Below are positions 26,839-36,530 of a stretch of DNA of 64,000 nt, piece after piece. Below the pieces are notes generated by a model, which did not search any database, was not told the origin of the DNA, and saw only the letters and a list, made by a program, of their open reading frames with translations. Numbering within the stretch: the stretch's first letter is position 1; each line of letters opens with the position of its first letter. Both the position numbers and the translations under genes were made by a program. Source of the DNA: Pelagicoccus sp. (GTDB lineage: Bacteria; Verrucomicrobiota; Verrucomicrobiia; Opitutales; Opitutaceae); NCBI GenBank assembly GCA_028284635.1, contig JANQRJ010000019.1:1-64000 (forward strand). The letters run 5' to 3'.

Positions 26839-29718
26839 CTATCGCCCAGGCTTGCGAGAAAGAGAATGGCGCGGAGCTTTCGCCTTCAGCGCCTTGCCTG
26901 TTTCCGAGCGTTTGCACTTGGCTAGGCCGTCCACAGTTCCTGAATACACGATCTCGCCGCCACGCGTTCCGCCGCCGGGACCGAGGTCGATCACCCAGTC
27001 AGCCAGGGCCACGAAATCCAGATGGTGCTCGATCACGACCACTGTATTGCCATGGTCTCGCAGGCGGAAGAGCAGATCGGCCAGTCTTTGGATATCCGCC
27101 CAATGCAGGCCGGTAGTCGGCTCGTCGAGAATGTAGAGGTTGCGGCCAGAGTTTCGCTTGGACAGTTCGAGCGAAAGCTTGAGGCGCTGGGCTTCCCCGC
27201 CGCTAAGCGTATTGGCCGCCTGGCCAAGCTTCAAGTAACCGAGACCGACAGCATCGAGCGTATTCAGTTTTTCCATGACGCGGGGCACGTTCTTAAAATG
27301 CTCCATCGCCTCGCGAACCGACATGTCTAGGGCATCCGCGATATTCGCCCCGCCAAAGCGAGCCTCCAGCGTCTCCCGGTTGTAGCGACGGCCACCGCAA
27401 CTCGGGCACTCGACGTAGGCATCGCTCATGAAGAGCATGTCGAGCTTGATCACTCCCTGGCCCTGGCATCGTTCGCAGCGACCGCCACGGGCGTTGAAGC
27501 TGAAGCGGCCAGGTTTGTATCCACGCACGCGCGACAACGGCACCTTCGCGTAGAGGTCGCGCAGAATGTCGAAAAGCTTGGTGTAGGTCGCCGGATTCGA
27601 GCGCGGGCTTTGGCCGATCGGCTCCTGGCTGACTCGGACCACCCGCTCGTAGGCATCCAGACCACTGATTCCCTTATGCGGGCCGGGAATGTCTTTCGAA
27701 CGGTTCAGCTTGCGGGCGGCTGCCTTGGCTAGAATGTCGTTGACGAGGGTCGACTTGCCGGAGCCGGAAACGCCTGTCACGCAGGTGAGCAGCCCGTAGG
27801 GAAAACGAGCTGTCGCGGCGCGCAGGTTATGCTGGGAGGCCTCCTTGATCTCCAGCCACCGCTCGCCAGGTTCCAAAGTTTCCGCTGACTTGCTCAGGAC
27901 TACAGCCCCGCTCAAGTACGCCCCAGTCGATTGAGGACGATCTGTATTCGCAAAGCAATCACCAGGCTTCCCTTCGTAGATCGTCTCGCCGCCCTGGCGG
28001 CCGGCGCCCGGGCCTATTTCGATGAGGTGGTCGGCGGCGCGCATCGTATCCTCGTCGTGCTCGACTACGACGACGGTATTGCCACCATCGCGTAGCTCCT
28101 TGAGCGTGTCGATCAGCTTGAGATTGTCCCTGGCGTGCAAGCCAATACTCGGCTCGTCGAGCACGTAGATCACGCCGGTCAGGCTCATACCGAGCTGGGT
28201 AGCGAGGCGAACGCGCTGGGCCTCCCCACCACTCAGGGTACCGTATCCGCGATTCAACGTCAGGTAGTCCAATCCGACTTCTCGCAGAAAGCCTAGACGA
28301 GCGGAGATGCCATCGACCACTTCGCCGTAGGTGGACACGGAGCTGCCCGTCCGGTCGATCTTCGCGGCGAAGGCGTGGGCCGTTTCCACGTCCATGGCCA
28401 GAAACTCGGGCAGGCTAACGCCATCTACGAACACGTTGGCAGCCCGCGGACTGAAACGATGTCCTCCACACGAGGAACAGTCTTGCTCCGTCTGGTAGGT
28501 CGAAAGGCGAGCTCGGTAGCCGTCGCTCTTAGTCTCGCGAGCGGCCTTGGCGAGCAGCGGAATGATGCCGCCAAAAAACTCGGGAGCCGGCTTGGTCTTT
28601 CTGCGGGTCAGCTTGAAGACGAATTCGCGGTCGGGCACGCCGTGCAGGATCTGCCGTCGCGTTTCCTCAGGCAGCTCTTCCCAGGGAACCGTCGGGTCGA
28701 AGGGCAACTGCTCGGCGAGCTGACGCAAAAGGGCATTGTGCCGAATGATGAGCTGCTTGCCACCGATGCGGAGCGGCTTGAGAGCGCCCTTCTTGACGCT
28801 CTTGCTCGGATCTGGGACCACCAGTTCGTCGAGAAAGCGACGGGTCTTTCCCAAGCCGCCGCATTCCGGGCAGGAGCCTTCCGCCGTATTGAAGGAAAAA
28901 TGACGCGGAGTGATCGGTTCGTAGACCGTTCCACATGCCGTGCAGGCCAGGTTGCGACTCAAGGGCAGAGACTTCCAGGGATCGTCCTTGCTTTCCTGAT
29001 ACACAAGAACCGCTCTGTCTCGCCCTTCGCTAAAGGCAAGCTCCAGCGAATCGGCGAGCCGGCTGCGTTGATCTGGGCCCACCACCAAGCGATCCACCAC
29101 GATGTCGAGCGGCAAGGCCTTGCGGCCGGAGAGAGCCGCTTCGGGAGCATCGACTTCCACGATCTCCCCAGCAATGCGAACGCGCTGAAAACCCTTTTGC
29201 CGCAGGCGAGGCAGCTCCTGGCGGATGACCTCGGGCTTCGCCTCGAGATAGGGAGCGAGTATCATAAGTCGCGAACGGGCAGGCAGGCGAAGGGCTTCAT
29301 CAACCGCGTCGTCGAGCGTCTGGCGTTCGATCAAGGCGCCGTCCTTCGGGCAACGCTGCTCGCCCCGGATCACCCAAAGCAAGCGAGCGTAGTCCAAGAT
29401 CTCCGTAACCGTCGCGACTGTGCTACGCGGAGAGGCATTCGAACCGCGCTGCTCGATCGCCAGGACAGGCGAGAGACCATGGATGAAGTCCACGTCCGGA
29501 CGTTTGAGCTGGTCCATGACCTGGCGAGCCTGGGTGGACAAGCTCTCCATGTACTTGCGGTAGCCCTCGGCGTAAAGCGTATCGAAAGCGAGCGAAGATT
29601 TGCCCGAACCGGAAACGCCAGTGATCACCACCAGCTTGCCGCGCGGGATTTTCACCTCGATATTCTTCAGGTTGTGCTCGCGGGCCCCACGTATATGGAT
29701 GTACTCGGTCTGGCTCAA
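26839..29718 (-). CDS. uvrA: excinuclease ABC subunit A
   Basis: DNA damage recognition ATPase of nucleotide excision repair. The protein is about 959 residues with two ABC modules: Walker [13 protein letters not shown] and [12 protein letters not shown], signatures [13 protein letters not shown] and [13 protein letters not shown], and Walker [11 protein letters not shown] and [11 protein letters not shown]. Zinc fingers are [15 protein letters not shown] and [14 protein letters not shown]. There is no ATG near the N-terminus. TTG 29718 ([12 protein letters not shown]) gives the normal family start; TTG 29757 would add 13 residues translated from a REP half-element. It is convergent with the toxin gene and divergent from the DUF4139 gene. 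Confidence 0.94.
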   Translation of the reverse strand: MSQTEYIHIRGAREHNLKNIEVKIPRGKLVVITGVSGSGKSSLAFDTLYAEGYRKYMESLSTQARQVMDQLKRPDVDFIHGLSPVLAIEQRGSNASPRSTVATVTEILDYARLLWVIRGEQRCPKDGALIERQTLDDAVDEALRLPARSRLMILAPYLEAKPEVIRQELPRLRQKGFQRVRIAGEIVEVDAPEAALSGRKALPLDIVVDRLVVGPDQRSRLADSLELAFSEGRDRAVLVYQESKDDPWKSLPLSRNLACTACGTVYEPITPRHFSFNTAEGSCPECGGLGKTRRFLDELVVPDPSKSVKKGALKPLRIGGKQLIIRHNALLRQLAEQLPFDPTVPWEELPEETRRQILHGVPDREFVFKLTRRKTKPAPEFFGGIIPLLAKAARETKSDGYRARLSTYQTEQDCSSCGGHRFSPRAANVFVDGVSLPEFLAMDVETAHAFAAKIDRTGSSVSTYGEVVDGISARLGFLREVGLDYLTLNRGYGTLSGGEAQRVRLATQLGMSLTGVIYVLDEPSIGLHARDNLKLIDTLKELRDGGNTVVVVEHDEDTMRAADHLIEIGPGAGRQGGETIYEGKPGDCFANTDRPQSTGAYLSGAVVLSKSAETLEPGERWLEIKEASQHNLRAATARFPYGLLTCVTGVSGSGKSTLVNDILAKAAARKLNRSKDIPGPHKGISGLDAYERVVRVSQEPIGQSPRSNPATYTKLFDILRDLYAKVPLSRVRGYKPGRFSFNARGGRCERCQGQGVIKLDMLFMSDAYVECPSCGGRRYNRETLEARFGGANIADALDMSVREAMEHFKNVPRVMEKLNTLDAVGLGYLKLGQAANTLSGGEAQRLKLSLELSKRNSGRNLYILDEPTTGLHWADIQRLADLLFRLRDHGNTVVVIEHHLDFVALADWVIDLGPGGGTRGGEIVYSGTVDGLAKCKRSETGKALKAKAPRHSLSRKPGR

Positions 29719-29745
29719 ATTAGCTCGGAGCTTTAGCCGCGACCA
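29719..29745. repeat. half REP element, family A, at the uvrA 5' end
   Basis: TAGCTCGGAGCTTTAGCCGCG is close to the GTAGCGCGGAGCTTTAGCCC arm of family A. No matching second arm is seen here. Confidence 0.55.
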
Positions 29746-29791
29746 AGTGTCCGACAACCAAAATCCCGATTCACCGCAACCCGCTCCCTAT

Positions 29792-31423
29792 ATGAAAATC
29801 CCACTCGCCTTCATTGCTCTCGCCACGGCTGCTCCAATCGCTCTTTCCGCCGTCGAACCGACGCTTGCAGACTCGCGCGTCGAGTCGGTCGCGCTCTTTA
29901 GCGACGGAGCTCGCGTCACTCGGGTCGCAACCCTCGAAGCGCCTGCCGGCAAGTCTGTTCTCCGCTTCGAAAACCTGCCCAGCTCCGTCGACCCATCCGT
30001 CTTTCAAGCCAGCCTTGGCGATGCCAAAGGCGTGATCCGCAACGCCAAGATATTTCGTCCCGAAGACCCGAAGCCCAGTCTCGCAATCGAAGCCCTCAAG
30101 GAAAAGCTTGCCGTACACCAGCGCGAGACTCGGGCCATCGAGGAGACCAAGAAGCTAGCCAAAGACAGTATCGAATTCGTCGAGGAGCTCGGAGAATCCT
30201 TCGCCGACCGCTTCGGCGAACTCTCCGACGCAGGCGAAACGCTCACCATCGAACAAGGCCTGGAAACCTGGGCTCTCGTCGAAAAGACGCGCCGGGAAGC
30301 TCGCAAGACTATCGAAGACGCGGACGACGCCCTGAGAGAACGGAGCAAGACCGAAGAGGAAATCCAACGCGAACTGCAGAAAGCCATGGAGACTCAGGCC
30401 AAGACCCAATTCGTTGGCGAAGTCGAAATCGAGTTGGATTCCGCCCAGAAGATCGAACTCGCCATCAGCTACCAGACCTTCGCCGCAAACTGGCAGCCGC
30501 AATACGAACTGCGAGCCAATCCGAAGGACGCGCAATTGGATTTTGGATACTTCGCCAAAATATGGCAGAACACCGGCGAGGATTGGACTGACGTCGAACT
30601 CTCGCTGCAAACCAACCAAGCAAATCGCCAAGGCAACGTGCCTGAGCTGGGACCGATGATGCTGCGGCCCTACCAGTCGGCCAGCTCCTATCCTAGAAAA
30701 CAGATGCGCTCGATGGACCTTCTCTCGGAAAGCGTAGGTCACGCGGAGGCCGAAATGGCTCCCTCGAAACGCCAGGTCGCCATCACGCAAACAACCGTTT
30801 CCTTCCAAGTCACCCTCCCCAGCGCCGTCACCGTACCCAGCTCGAAAGACGGCGCTACTATTCCCATCACCGACAAGAGCCTGACCGCCGAATACTGGAC
30901 CGAGACCGTGCCCAAGCTCCAGCTCGCGGCCTACCTGAGAGCCGAGACCATCAACGATCTGCCGCTCCCCATCCTCCCCGGCCAAGCCCTTGCCTTCGTC
31001 GACGGCAAGCTTTCGTCCAAAGTCTATCTCACAAAGACCCTTCCCTCCGAGACCCTCGAACTCTCGCTCGGCGCCGATCCCAATATCGTGGTCGAGCGCA
31101 TCGAGGGCGCTCAAGAGGACAAGAATTCCGGCTTCCTCGACAAGACAGTCACCCTTACCCGCACCTACACCAACAAGCTCGTCAACCACCATCCGGTGGA
31201 CCACAGAGTGATTGTCGTCGACCAATTCCCCATCGCCCAGGACGCCAAGATCGAAATCACCCGAATCGCTCCGAAGGAAAGCGAAGTCACGATCGAGGAA
31301 GAGGAGAAGGACAGCGGCATCTTCCGCTGGGAAACTACGCTTGCCCCCAAGCAATCCAAGTCGTTCAAAACCGAATACGAAGTCGTGCACCCGCGCGACT
31401 GGCAGATCGCCCCCACGCCATAA
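29792..31423 (+). CDS. DUF4139/DUF4140 domain protein (mucoidy-inhibitor MuiA-like)
   Basis: A 543-residue exported protein. From ATG 29792 it has a signal peptide ([20 protein letters not shown]). Residues about 25-125 form the DUF4140 beta domain ([21 protein letters not shown]), then a coiled coil about 95-215. The DUF4139 beta region contains [18 protein letters not shown] and the RKQMRSMDL loop, and ends in a Lys/Glu-rich stretch. The family is widespread, of unknown biochemical role; one eukaryote-related name is mucoidy inhibitor A. Residues upstream of ATG 29792 overlap uvrA and are ignored. Confidence 0.85.
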   Translation: MKIPLAFIALATAAPIALSAVEPTLADSRVESVALFSDGARVTRVATLEAPAGKSVLRFENLPSSVDPSVFQASLGDAKGVIRNAKIFRPEDPKPSLAIEALKEKLAVHQRETRAIEETKKLAKDSIEFVEELGESFADRFGELSDAGETLTIEQGLETWALVEKTRREARKTIEDADDALRERSKTEEEIQRELQKAMETQAKTQFVGEVEIELDSAQKIELAISYQTFAANWQPQYELRANPKDAQLDFGYFAKIWQNTGEDWTDVELSLQTNQANRQGNVPELGPMMLRPYQSASSYPRKQMRSMDLLSESVGHAEAEMAPSKRQVAITQTTVSFQVTLPSAVTVPSSKDGATIPITDKSLTAEYWTETVPKLQLAAYLRAETINDLPLPILPGQALAFVDGKLSSKVYLTKTLPSETLELSLGADPNIVVERIEGAQEDKNSGFLDKTVTLTRTYTNKLVNHHPVDHRVIVVDQFPIAQDAKIEITRIAPKESEVTIEEEEKDSGIFRWETTLAPKQSKSFKTEYEVVHPRDWQIAPTP

Positions 31424-31428
31424 CCTTT

Positions 31429-31453
31429 GTAGCCGCGTTCGTGAGTACCGCGG
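31429..31453. repeat. half REP element, family B
   Basis: GTAGCCGCGTTCGTGAGTACC follows the DUF4139 stop by 5 bp. It matches one inner arm of the elements at 4413 and 63292; no second arm is seen. Confidence 0.6.
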
Positions 31454-31489
31454 AGCCCTCCCACAAGCCTCAACTCAACTCGCCTCCCG

Positions 31490-34282
31490 CTGGAAACCTT
31501 CCTCGTCATCCTCGTTCTCGCTTTCGTCGGTCTACCCCTACCGCTATGCATCTACCTGCTGCTCGAACGCCGCCGCATCGTAAAGCGACTCGACGAACTG
31601 GAGGGGAGAAAAATCCGAAATCCTGGATCCGAGGTCCAAAGCGGCCCGGCCGCCCCACCGACCCCGAAAGCCGAAGCGCCCGCCCCAGCTCCAACTCCCC
31701 CAACACGCAGCAACCAAAAACCAGAACCTAACACCCAGCCCCCAGAACCCCGTGCCCAAAACCCAATACCCAATTTTCTCCGCTCCCTCGGCTTGCTTCC
31801 CCCTACCAACCTAGGCCGCCAAGAGGCAGGCCAGATCCAGTGGTGGGCGCCACGACTAGGAGGGTTGCTGGCCGTACTGACAGTGGTCTTCCTTTCCGTC
31901 TACGTCTCGCGCAACACCACTCCAGCCATCCGCTTCGCGCAGCTCATAGCAGTCGACACGCTGGCCATCGGGCTCGGAGTCTACTTCTGGAAGCGACGTC
32001 CTCGCTTCGCTTCGATCCTGCTCTCCACCGGACTGAGCATGCTCTACGTTAGCGTGGTTGCAGGCTACGCAGCAGCGCCGGTCCGCGTATTCGAAAATCC
32101 GATCATCGGCATCGTATCCCAATTCGCCACCGTCGCAGGCATCTTCTTGATCAGCCTGGTTCTCAAGCAACGGAGCATTGCCTTGCTCGGCAGCTCCTTT
32201 GGCTTCACCTCCACCATCTTCAGCGCCTATGCCGGACTCAATGAAGGCGCCCTCCTCTCGGCTTTCGCCCTACAGCTGGCGGGGCTTGTCATTGGCGCTC
32301 GCTGGCGCTTCCAGCCATTGATCGTCATTTCCGGCCTGGCGGTCTACTTGCCAATCCTGACCTTCTGCGGTTTAGCCGTCATTCGCTCGCAGAGCTTCAC
32401 TACGCCCTGGTTTTCCAGCGCGCTGGGCTTCCTGGCCGTGGCAGTATCGGGCCTGCCAGCCCTGGCCCTTTTCAGCAGAGCAAAGGGCCTGTTCTCCAAG
32501 AAAGCGTGGAGAACGCTGCAAATCGCAAATACCTCGCTGTGCGGATTTCTTGGATACAGCTACCTGAAGCTGATCGGGGGCGATCTCGTCATCCTGTACG
32601 GCACGCTGGCTATCGTCTTCGGCGGATGGGCCGCTTGCTTTTCGCGACAAGGACTGCGGTCCTTGCTTTTCCAACTCTTCTTCCTCAAGGGCTGCGGCCT
32701 AACGGCTCTCTGGATGGCCAACTACTTCAGCGGAGAGCTGCGCTGGTTCGCCCTGGCCATCGAGGTCCTGCTATTGGCCTGGTCGACACGTATCTCGAGA
32801 TCGCGATGGAGCGAAGCGGCCACCTTCGCCCTGTGGCTGGCTGCCAACTACATTGCCCTGGGCGATCTGAGCGCTAGCGGAGAAATCGAGGCCTTCGGCT
32901 TCCCCTGGGCTCTCTATCTCGCTCTGCCGGCGCTCGGAGCCATCGCCTTCTCCTGGCAGCTCGGCGGGCTGGAGGCGGGTCCGTTGAGGCGCGTCGCCTA
33001 TGGACTGGCCGGCGTAGCAAATGGGGTCGTCTGGTGCCTGGCCACGGCCGCGACAAACCTGGGCAACAGCGAGGCTCCGATGTACTTCGTAGCTGGAGCC
33101 GCCTTGTTCGCCACGCCCGCTCTCCTGCCCAAGCTAGCTAGATTGCCTCTGGCCACCGCATGCATTGTTCCGCTCGTCATTGGAAACGCCGCCTTCTGGC
33201 AGGCTCCTCAATCGTTGCCCAGCTTTGCCACGACCTTCGGGGCGACGCTGCTCATAGCCCTAGGCGGGGCGAAGGCGAACGGCGAGGCGGTGAGACGACG
33301 CTCGCTGATCCCGGAATTTCTCGCACTCGCCCTGGCCCATGCAACGCTCTTCGCGTATCTGATGAACGAATACGGTTCGTATTTCTGGTTCCCCTTGGTC
33401 GGGCCGTTGATCGCCATCGCCACGCAGATCGCGCCAAGCGAACGCCTCAAGACCTTGGCAGACAGCTTTCCCATCCCGATCTTGCTGGCCTTAGTTTTCC
33501 AGACGTGGCTCGACGCGCCGCTTGGCATGCGAGCGCTCAGCCTCGTTCTCTACTTCGGGTTGCTGGTCCTTCCGCTTTTCCAAGCGAACTGGGCGAAACG
33601 CTATGGACTGCTGCAAGCCAAGGGGAGTTGGAATGCGCTGGCCCATCTGCTGGTGGCTCTCGTCGTAGTTGGAAACGTTTTGCGCATCGAAGGGTGGCTG
33701 GCGAGCGTGTCGATTCTACTGACCAGCGGCGCAGCGTTTTTCAGCCTCTGGTTTCCAGGCAAACGCAAGATTTCGCTGGCGACGGCGGTCGCCTTGTTCC
33801 TGATGTGCTTTGGATCGATCGTGTATCAGGTGATCAACTACGGAACCGATTCGCCATGGTCGTGGCAAATTCTGTGCGTCGGGGCACTGCTCAGCCTGAC
33901 GGCGATCGGCGGCGGAGTCGCTCTAAGGCTCGCGAAGGCGCCCAGCCTAAAGAATGGAACGACGAGCGGACTTTCATACCTCTTGGCAGGGTTGGGCTTC
34001 GCCACCGCAGCCACCAGCTTGAGCTATCCCGGCCTCGACTTCGAATCGATCTACACGCCTCTGATGGCCATCTTCTGCCTCGCTCTAGTCGCGTTGGGCA
34101 TCGCCACCCGCATCAAGCCCTACCGCGCCGTTGCCCTGGTCGGTTTCCTACTACCGTTGGGCAGGCTATTCATCTTCGATATCCGCGAAACGCTGTACCG
34201 GATCATCGCCTTCGCAGCAGTCGCCGTCCTGCTGACGTTTATCGGCTACCTCTACAGCAGATTCGCATCTCGCATCGACTAG
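31490..34282 (+). CDS. DUF2339 multi-pass membrane protein, probable CTG start
   Basis: A large inner-membrane protein of about 930 residues. An open frame runs from the stop codon at 31442 to 34282, but it has no ATG, GTG or TTG before 31793. The in-frame segment from 31490 encodes a membrane helix (LETFLVILVLAFVGLPLPL), a short coiled coil (LLERRRIVKRLDELEGRK) and a Pro/Ala-rich linker, exactly the N-terminal layout of DUF2339 proteins. More than twenty hydrophobic segments follow. Starting at TTG 31793 would discard this. CTG 31490 is the likely start, or the gene has lost its start codon. Function of the family is unknown. Confidence 0.75.
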   Translation: METFLVILVLAFVGLPLPLCIYLLLERRRIVKRLDELEGRKIRNPGSEVQSGPAAPPTPKAEAPAPAPTPPTRSNQKPEPNTQPPEPRAQNPIPNFLRSLGLLPPTNLGRQEAGQIQWWAPRLGGLLAVLTVVFLSVYVSRNTTPAIRFAQLIAVDTLAIGLGVYFWKRRPRFASILLSTGLSMLYVSVVAGYAAAPVRVFENPIIGIVSQFATVAGIFLISLVLKQRSIALLGSSFGFTSTIFSAYAGLNEGALLSAFALQLAGLVIGARWRFQPLIVISGLAVYLPILTFCGLAVIRSQSFTTPWFSSALGFLAVAVSGLPALALFSRAKGLFSKKAWRTLQIANTSLCGFLGYSYLKLIGGDLVILYGTLAIVFGGWAACFSRQGLRSLLFQLFFLKGCGLTALWMANYFSGELRWFALAIEVLLLAWSTRISRSRWSEAATFALWLAANYIALGDLSASGEIEAFGFPWALYLALPALGAIAFSWQLGGLEAGPLRRVAYGLAGVANGVVWCLATAATNLGNSEAPMYFVAGAALFATPALLPKLARLPLATACIVPLVIGNAAFWQAPQSLPSFATTFGATLLIALGGAKANGEAVRRRSLIPEFLALALAHATLFAYLMNEYGSYFWFPLVGPLIAIATQIAPSERLKTLADSFPIPILLALVFQTWLDAPLGMRALSLVLYFGLLVLPLFQANWAKRYGLLQAKGSWNALAHLLVALVVVGNVLRIEGWLASVSILLTSGAAFFSLWFPGKRKISLATAVALFLMCFGSIVYQVINYGTDSPWSWQILCVGALLSLTAIGGGVALRLAKAPSLKNGTTSGLSYLLAGLGFATAATSLSYPGLDFESIYTPLMAIFCLALVALGIATRIKPYRAVALVGFLLPLGRLFIFDIRETLYRIIAFAAVAVLLTFIGYLYSRFASRID

Positions 34283-34489
34283 GAGGCGAAGCCGTAGCCG
34301 GGTATATTCGCAAGGGCTATAGCCTATTTCAGTACCCCGCATAAGCTAGCAGACTGTCTTTTTGGCCTTAAAACGTCGGTTGGGCTTACGGTTTTCGATC
34401 TCAGGGAAAAGAGGATAGAATTTTTCTAAGATTCTTAAGCTCCTCCCTTTCAGCATCTTGCGACTCATTGTCCACCTACGTAAAGTACC
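34283..34489. other. spacer without gene
   Basis: About 200 bp between the DUF2339 gene and the sigma-54 element. The region shows no RNA gene or terminator. Longest frames on both strands lack coding character. Confidence 0.4.
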
Positions 34490-34505
34490 TGGCACCAAGG
34501 TTGCT
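34490..34505 (+). promoter_or_regulatory. sigma-54 (-24/-12) promoter of the sorting-signal protein
   Basis: TGGCACCAAGGTTGCT is an almost perfect sigma-54 element, with TGGCAC and TTGCT at the exact spacing. Transcription would start near 34516, giving a leader of about 19 nt before ATG 34535. Sigma-54 with PrsK/PrsR control is known for PEP-CTERM proteins in proteobacteria. Confidence 0.82.
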
Positions 34506-34534
34506 AAAGAATCGTCAAAGCAAACCCAACAACA

Positions 34535-35155
34535 ATGAAACTTGTAAAGACAACTCTCGCCACTCTTTCGATTGCCGCCCTGGCCTCCTCCGCCAGCGCG
34601 ACCATGAACTACAGCTTCCTGTTCCCGCAGAGCGCTCCGATCGCCAAGCTCGATCCCAGCCCAGGCAGCGGTGAGGTCACCTCTTTCAGCGGACTCTTCA
34701 AGGACCTCGCCCTCGACCTGACCCACAGCTATATCAGCAGCGCTTCGATGATTTTCTTCTTCGCGGATGACGGCGACGGCAGCACCGAGTTCGTCGACAT
34801 CTTCATCGGCGACCTGATGACCAAGTACTACGAAGGCGCCGACAACGGCGACAAGGACGATCCCACCGAAATCGACGGCAACCACAGCAATGCCAACCCC
34901 GTCGTCGGAAACACCAGCTATGACTACCGCACTTTCGACCTCGACTCTGCGGAGATCGACGACCTCAAGGACGACAAGGAGATCAGCTTCAAAGTCGATG
35001 CCTCCAAAGGGGACACTTATCTCAAGGCCGTACGCCTCAACGTCACCACCAAGAAGCGTCCTACAACTACGATACCCGACGCAGGAGCCACTTCCCTCAT
35101 GCTCGGCCTCGCGTTCCTCGGCCTCGCAGCAGCTCGCAAACGCTTCGCCAAGTAA
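34535..35155 (+). CDS. surface protein with VPDSG-CTERM (PEP-CTERM-like) sorting signal
   Basis: A 206-residue exported protein: signal peptide (about residues 1-23, cleavage after SASA), an acidic, Asp/Gly/Ser-rich beta-type middle region, then a tripartite C-terminus. This is the sorting motif IPDAG near residue 180, a hydrophobic helix (LMLGLAFLGLAA) and a basic end (ARKRFAK). The layout matches exosortase substrates of Verrucomicrobia. An exosortase would cleave at the motif and the protein would go to the exopolysaccharide or surface. No exosortase gene lies in the window. Confidence 0.87.
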   Translation: MKLVKTTLATLSIAALASSASATMNYSFLFPQSAPIAKLDPSPGSGEVTSFSGLFKDLALDLTHSYISSASMIFFFADDGDGSTEFVDIFIGDLMTKYYEGADNGDKDDPTEIDGNHSNANPVVGNTSYDYRTFDLDSAEIDDLKDDKEISFKVDASKGDTYLKAVRLNVTTKKRPTTTIPDAGATSLMLGLAFLGLAAARKRFAK

Positions 35156-35181
35156 GCGACTCACTCTCCCACCAACCAACT

Positions 35182-35215
35182 AGAAAAGGGACCGGCTTGA
35201 GCCGGTCCCTTTTCT
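35182..35215 (+). terminator. rho-independent terminator of the sorting-signal gene
   Basis: A perfect 15-bp stem (AGAAAAGGGACCGGC / GCCGGTCCCTTTTCT) with a TTGA loop, 27 bp after the stop codon. The A-rich foot and T-rich 3' side make it a possible bidirectional terminator. Confidence 0.9.
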
Positions 35216-35384
35216 GTTGCCCAGTAGACGCGAGCAGAATGTGCGATTGGAAGTTGATGGGCATGCAAAACGATAGCCTACACGAAGTAGCCGAAGTCGA
35301 CAGACTTTGGTCCTCTGGCCTATTCATCCAGACTTTCGTTCGACCACCTACCCCTGCTTTATCAAGCGGTTCCCCAGCCAGAAA

Positions 35385-35471
35385 TGTAGGGCCGGCGCCG
35401 CGTAAGTTCGATCTATTCTCCGCCCAGAAGCAATTGGGCGGGACGCCCAATTGAGCATGCGAGACGCATGC
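35385..35471. repeat. REP family D half element and two hairpins
   Basis: 35385-35422 (GTAGGGCCGGCGCCGCGTAAG) is related to one side of the element at 49950. Two tight hairpins follow: CAATTGGGCG-GGA-CGCCCAATTG (35431-35453) and GCATGCG-AGA-CGCATGC (35455-35471). Confidence 0.7.
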
Positions 35472-35587
35472 GCTCCCCGAGGAAAAATTCGCTAAGCTTT
35501 AAAACGGCCCCGTGCGATAAACCGGATTCAAAAGTGCTTGCGCGGATTTGGCGAATCGGCTTTCGTTTCGCCCTTTCCAACCGGAAC

Positions 35588-35672
35588 GCTCAGGTGGTGA
35601 AATTGGTAGACACGCTGTCTTCAGGCGGCAGTGCCGCAAGGCATGGGGGTTCGAGTCCCCCCCTGAGCACCA
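35588..35672 (+). tRNA. tRNA-Leu (anticodon CAG)
   Basis: An 85-nt tRNA with encoded CCA. The acceptor stem is GCTCAGG/CCTGAGC and the D-arm GGTGAAATTGGTAGACAC is of leucine type. The anticodon stem is CTGTC/GGCAG, with loop TTCAGGC and CAG at 35622-35624. A long variable arm (GTGCCGCAAGGCA) and T arm GGGGG-TTCGAGT-CCCCC follow. The stem choice gives CAG; shifting it by one would wrongly give TCA. Confidence 0.95.
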
Positions 35673-36170
35673 GCCTTCGCTCGCAGCGCAGCGAGAGCCG
35701 AAGGCTGTCACGCCGGAGTCCCGCAAGGCGAAGGCGGACCTAACGTTTCCACCCCAAAAGCCGCGAGACTTCCGCCTTCTTCTCGATACGGCGTGACGCG
35801 AACGGCTTGGCAAGCCAGCAATCTCCTCAGAGCGCCAGCCGAAAAGACCGGATCGCCACCCAACGGGATCGCACCACGAAGTTCGACGAAGCGAGGCCAT
35901 TCCGAGCGAAGAAGGGATGCCGCAACGCGGTAGTCCGAAGGACTTGAACCGTACCAGGTTCAATCCAATCCCCCCCGAGCACCACGCTTCGCCGGAACAA
36001 AGTGTAGGCAAAGCGTGCCCTGCGTAGCTTTGAGCGAAGCATGGGCTAAACGGACGAGCGGCCTACCTAGGACCTGGTTGCTCTCCGCCAGAGGCAGTCA
36101 CGCCGTAGACAAGACCGGATCGCCCAGCGAGATCGGACCGTGCATTTTGAAGGAGGAAGCATCGCAACTG
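35673..36170. repeat. tRNA-tail repeat modules with a second tRNA 3'-end remnant
   Basis: Directly after the CCA is a hairpin (AGCCTTCG..CGAAGGCT), then GTCACGCCGGAGTCCC and GGCGAAGGCGG. A second copy of the tRNA end, TTCAATCC..CCCCGAGCACCA, occurs at about 35957-35988, again followed by a CGCTTCGCCGG hairpin module. The phrase AAGACCGGATCGCC appears twice (about 35845 and 36111). No protein gene is convincing here. It looks like duplicated tRNA 3' tail cassettes, possibly old integration scars. Confidence 0.6.
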
Positions 36171-36530
36171 AAATTGGCTGCACGAGGCCTTCCACTGATC
36201 GACTCAAATCTAAGTACTTTCTCGCAAATCGACTTGGCACAACACTCTCTCGCTTCTAGAATCGATCCCAAACCCCACCTTCAGCCCACACTCTTCAAAC
36301 AACACGCAAAACTCTAGTGCCCGCCAAATTCATCGACAAACGCCGCCGATCAAATTGTCCGCGTTAAAAGGACTTTCTTCGTCCAAACCATTATTTATAT
36401 TTAAACACATATCGCCTAACGATCTGACCATCTGTCCTTTGACAATCGCGAGAAAATGATCCAAAGCAAGGGTAATGCTTTATATCCTGCTTTCAGACAC
36501 ATACCCAGAACACTCTATATCAATTAAGTT
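36171..36530. other. AT-rich spacer without recognised gene
   Basis: Base composition shifts towards AT from about 36330 onward. A TTGACA at 36439-36444 could be a -35 box for the next gene, but no good -10 is at the right distance. Nothing else was recognised. Confidence 0.35.

Noticed and set aside
28375..29736. 453-codon plus-strand frame opposite uvrA
   Set aside because: Shadow of uvrA. Its composition follows the complementary codons and it has no recognisable domain.
35588..35672. Anticodon TCA (selenocysteine or suppressor tRNA)
   Set aside because: That reading needs the anticodon stem shifted by one base. The correct CTGTC/GGCAG stem gives CAG, matching the leucine-type D-arm and variable arm.
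36015..36317. 100-codon frame downstream of the tRNA tail repeats
   Set aside because: It reads through repeat modules, starts in the second tRNA-tail cassette and shows no domain pattern.
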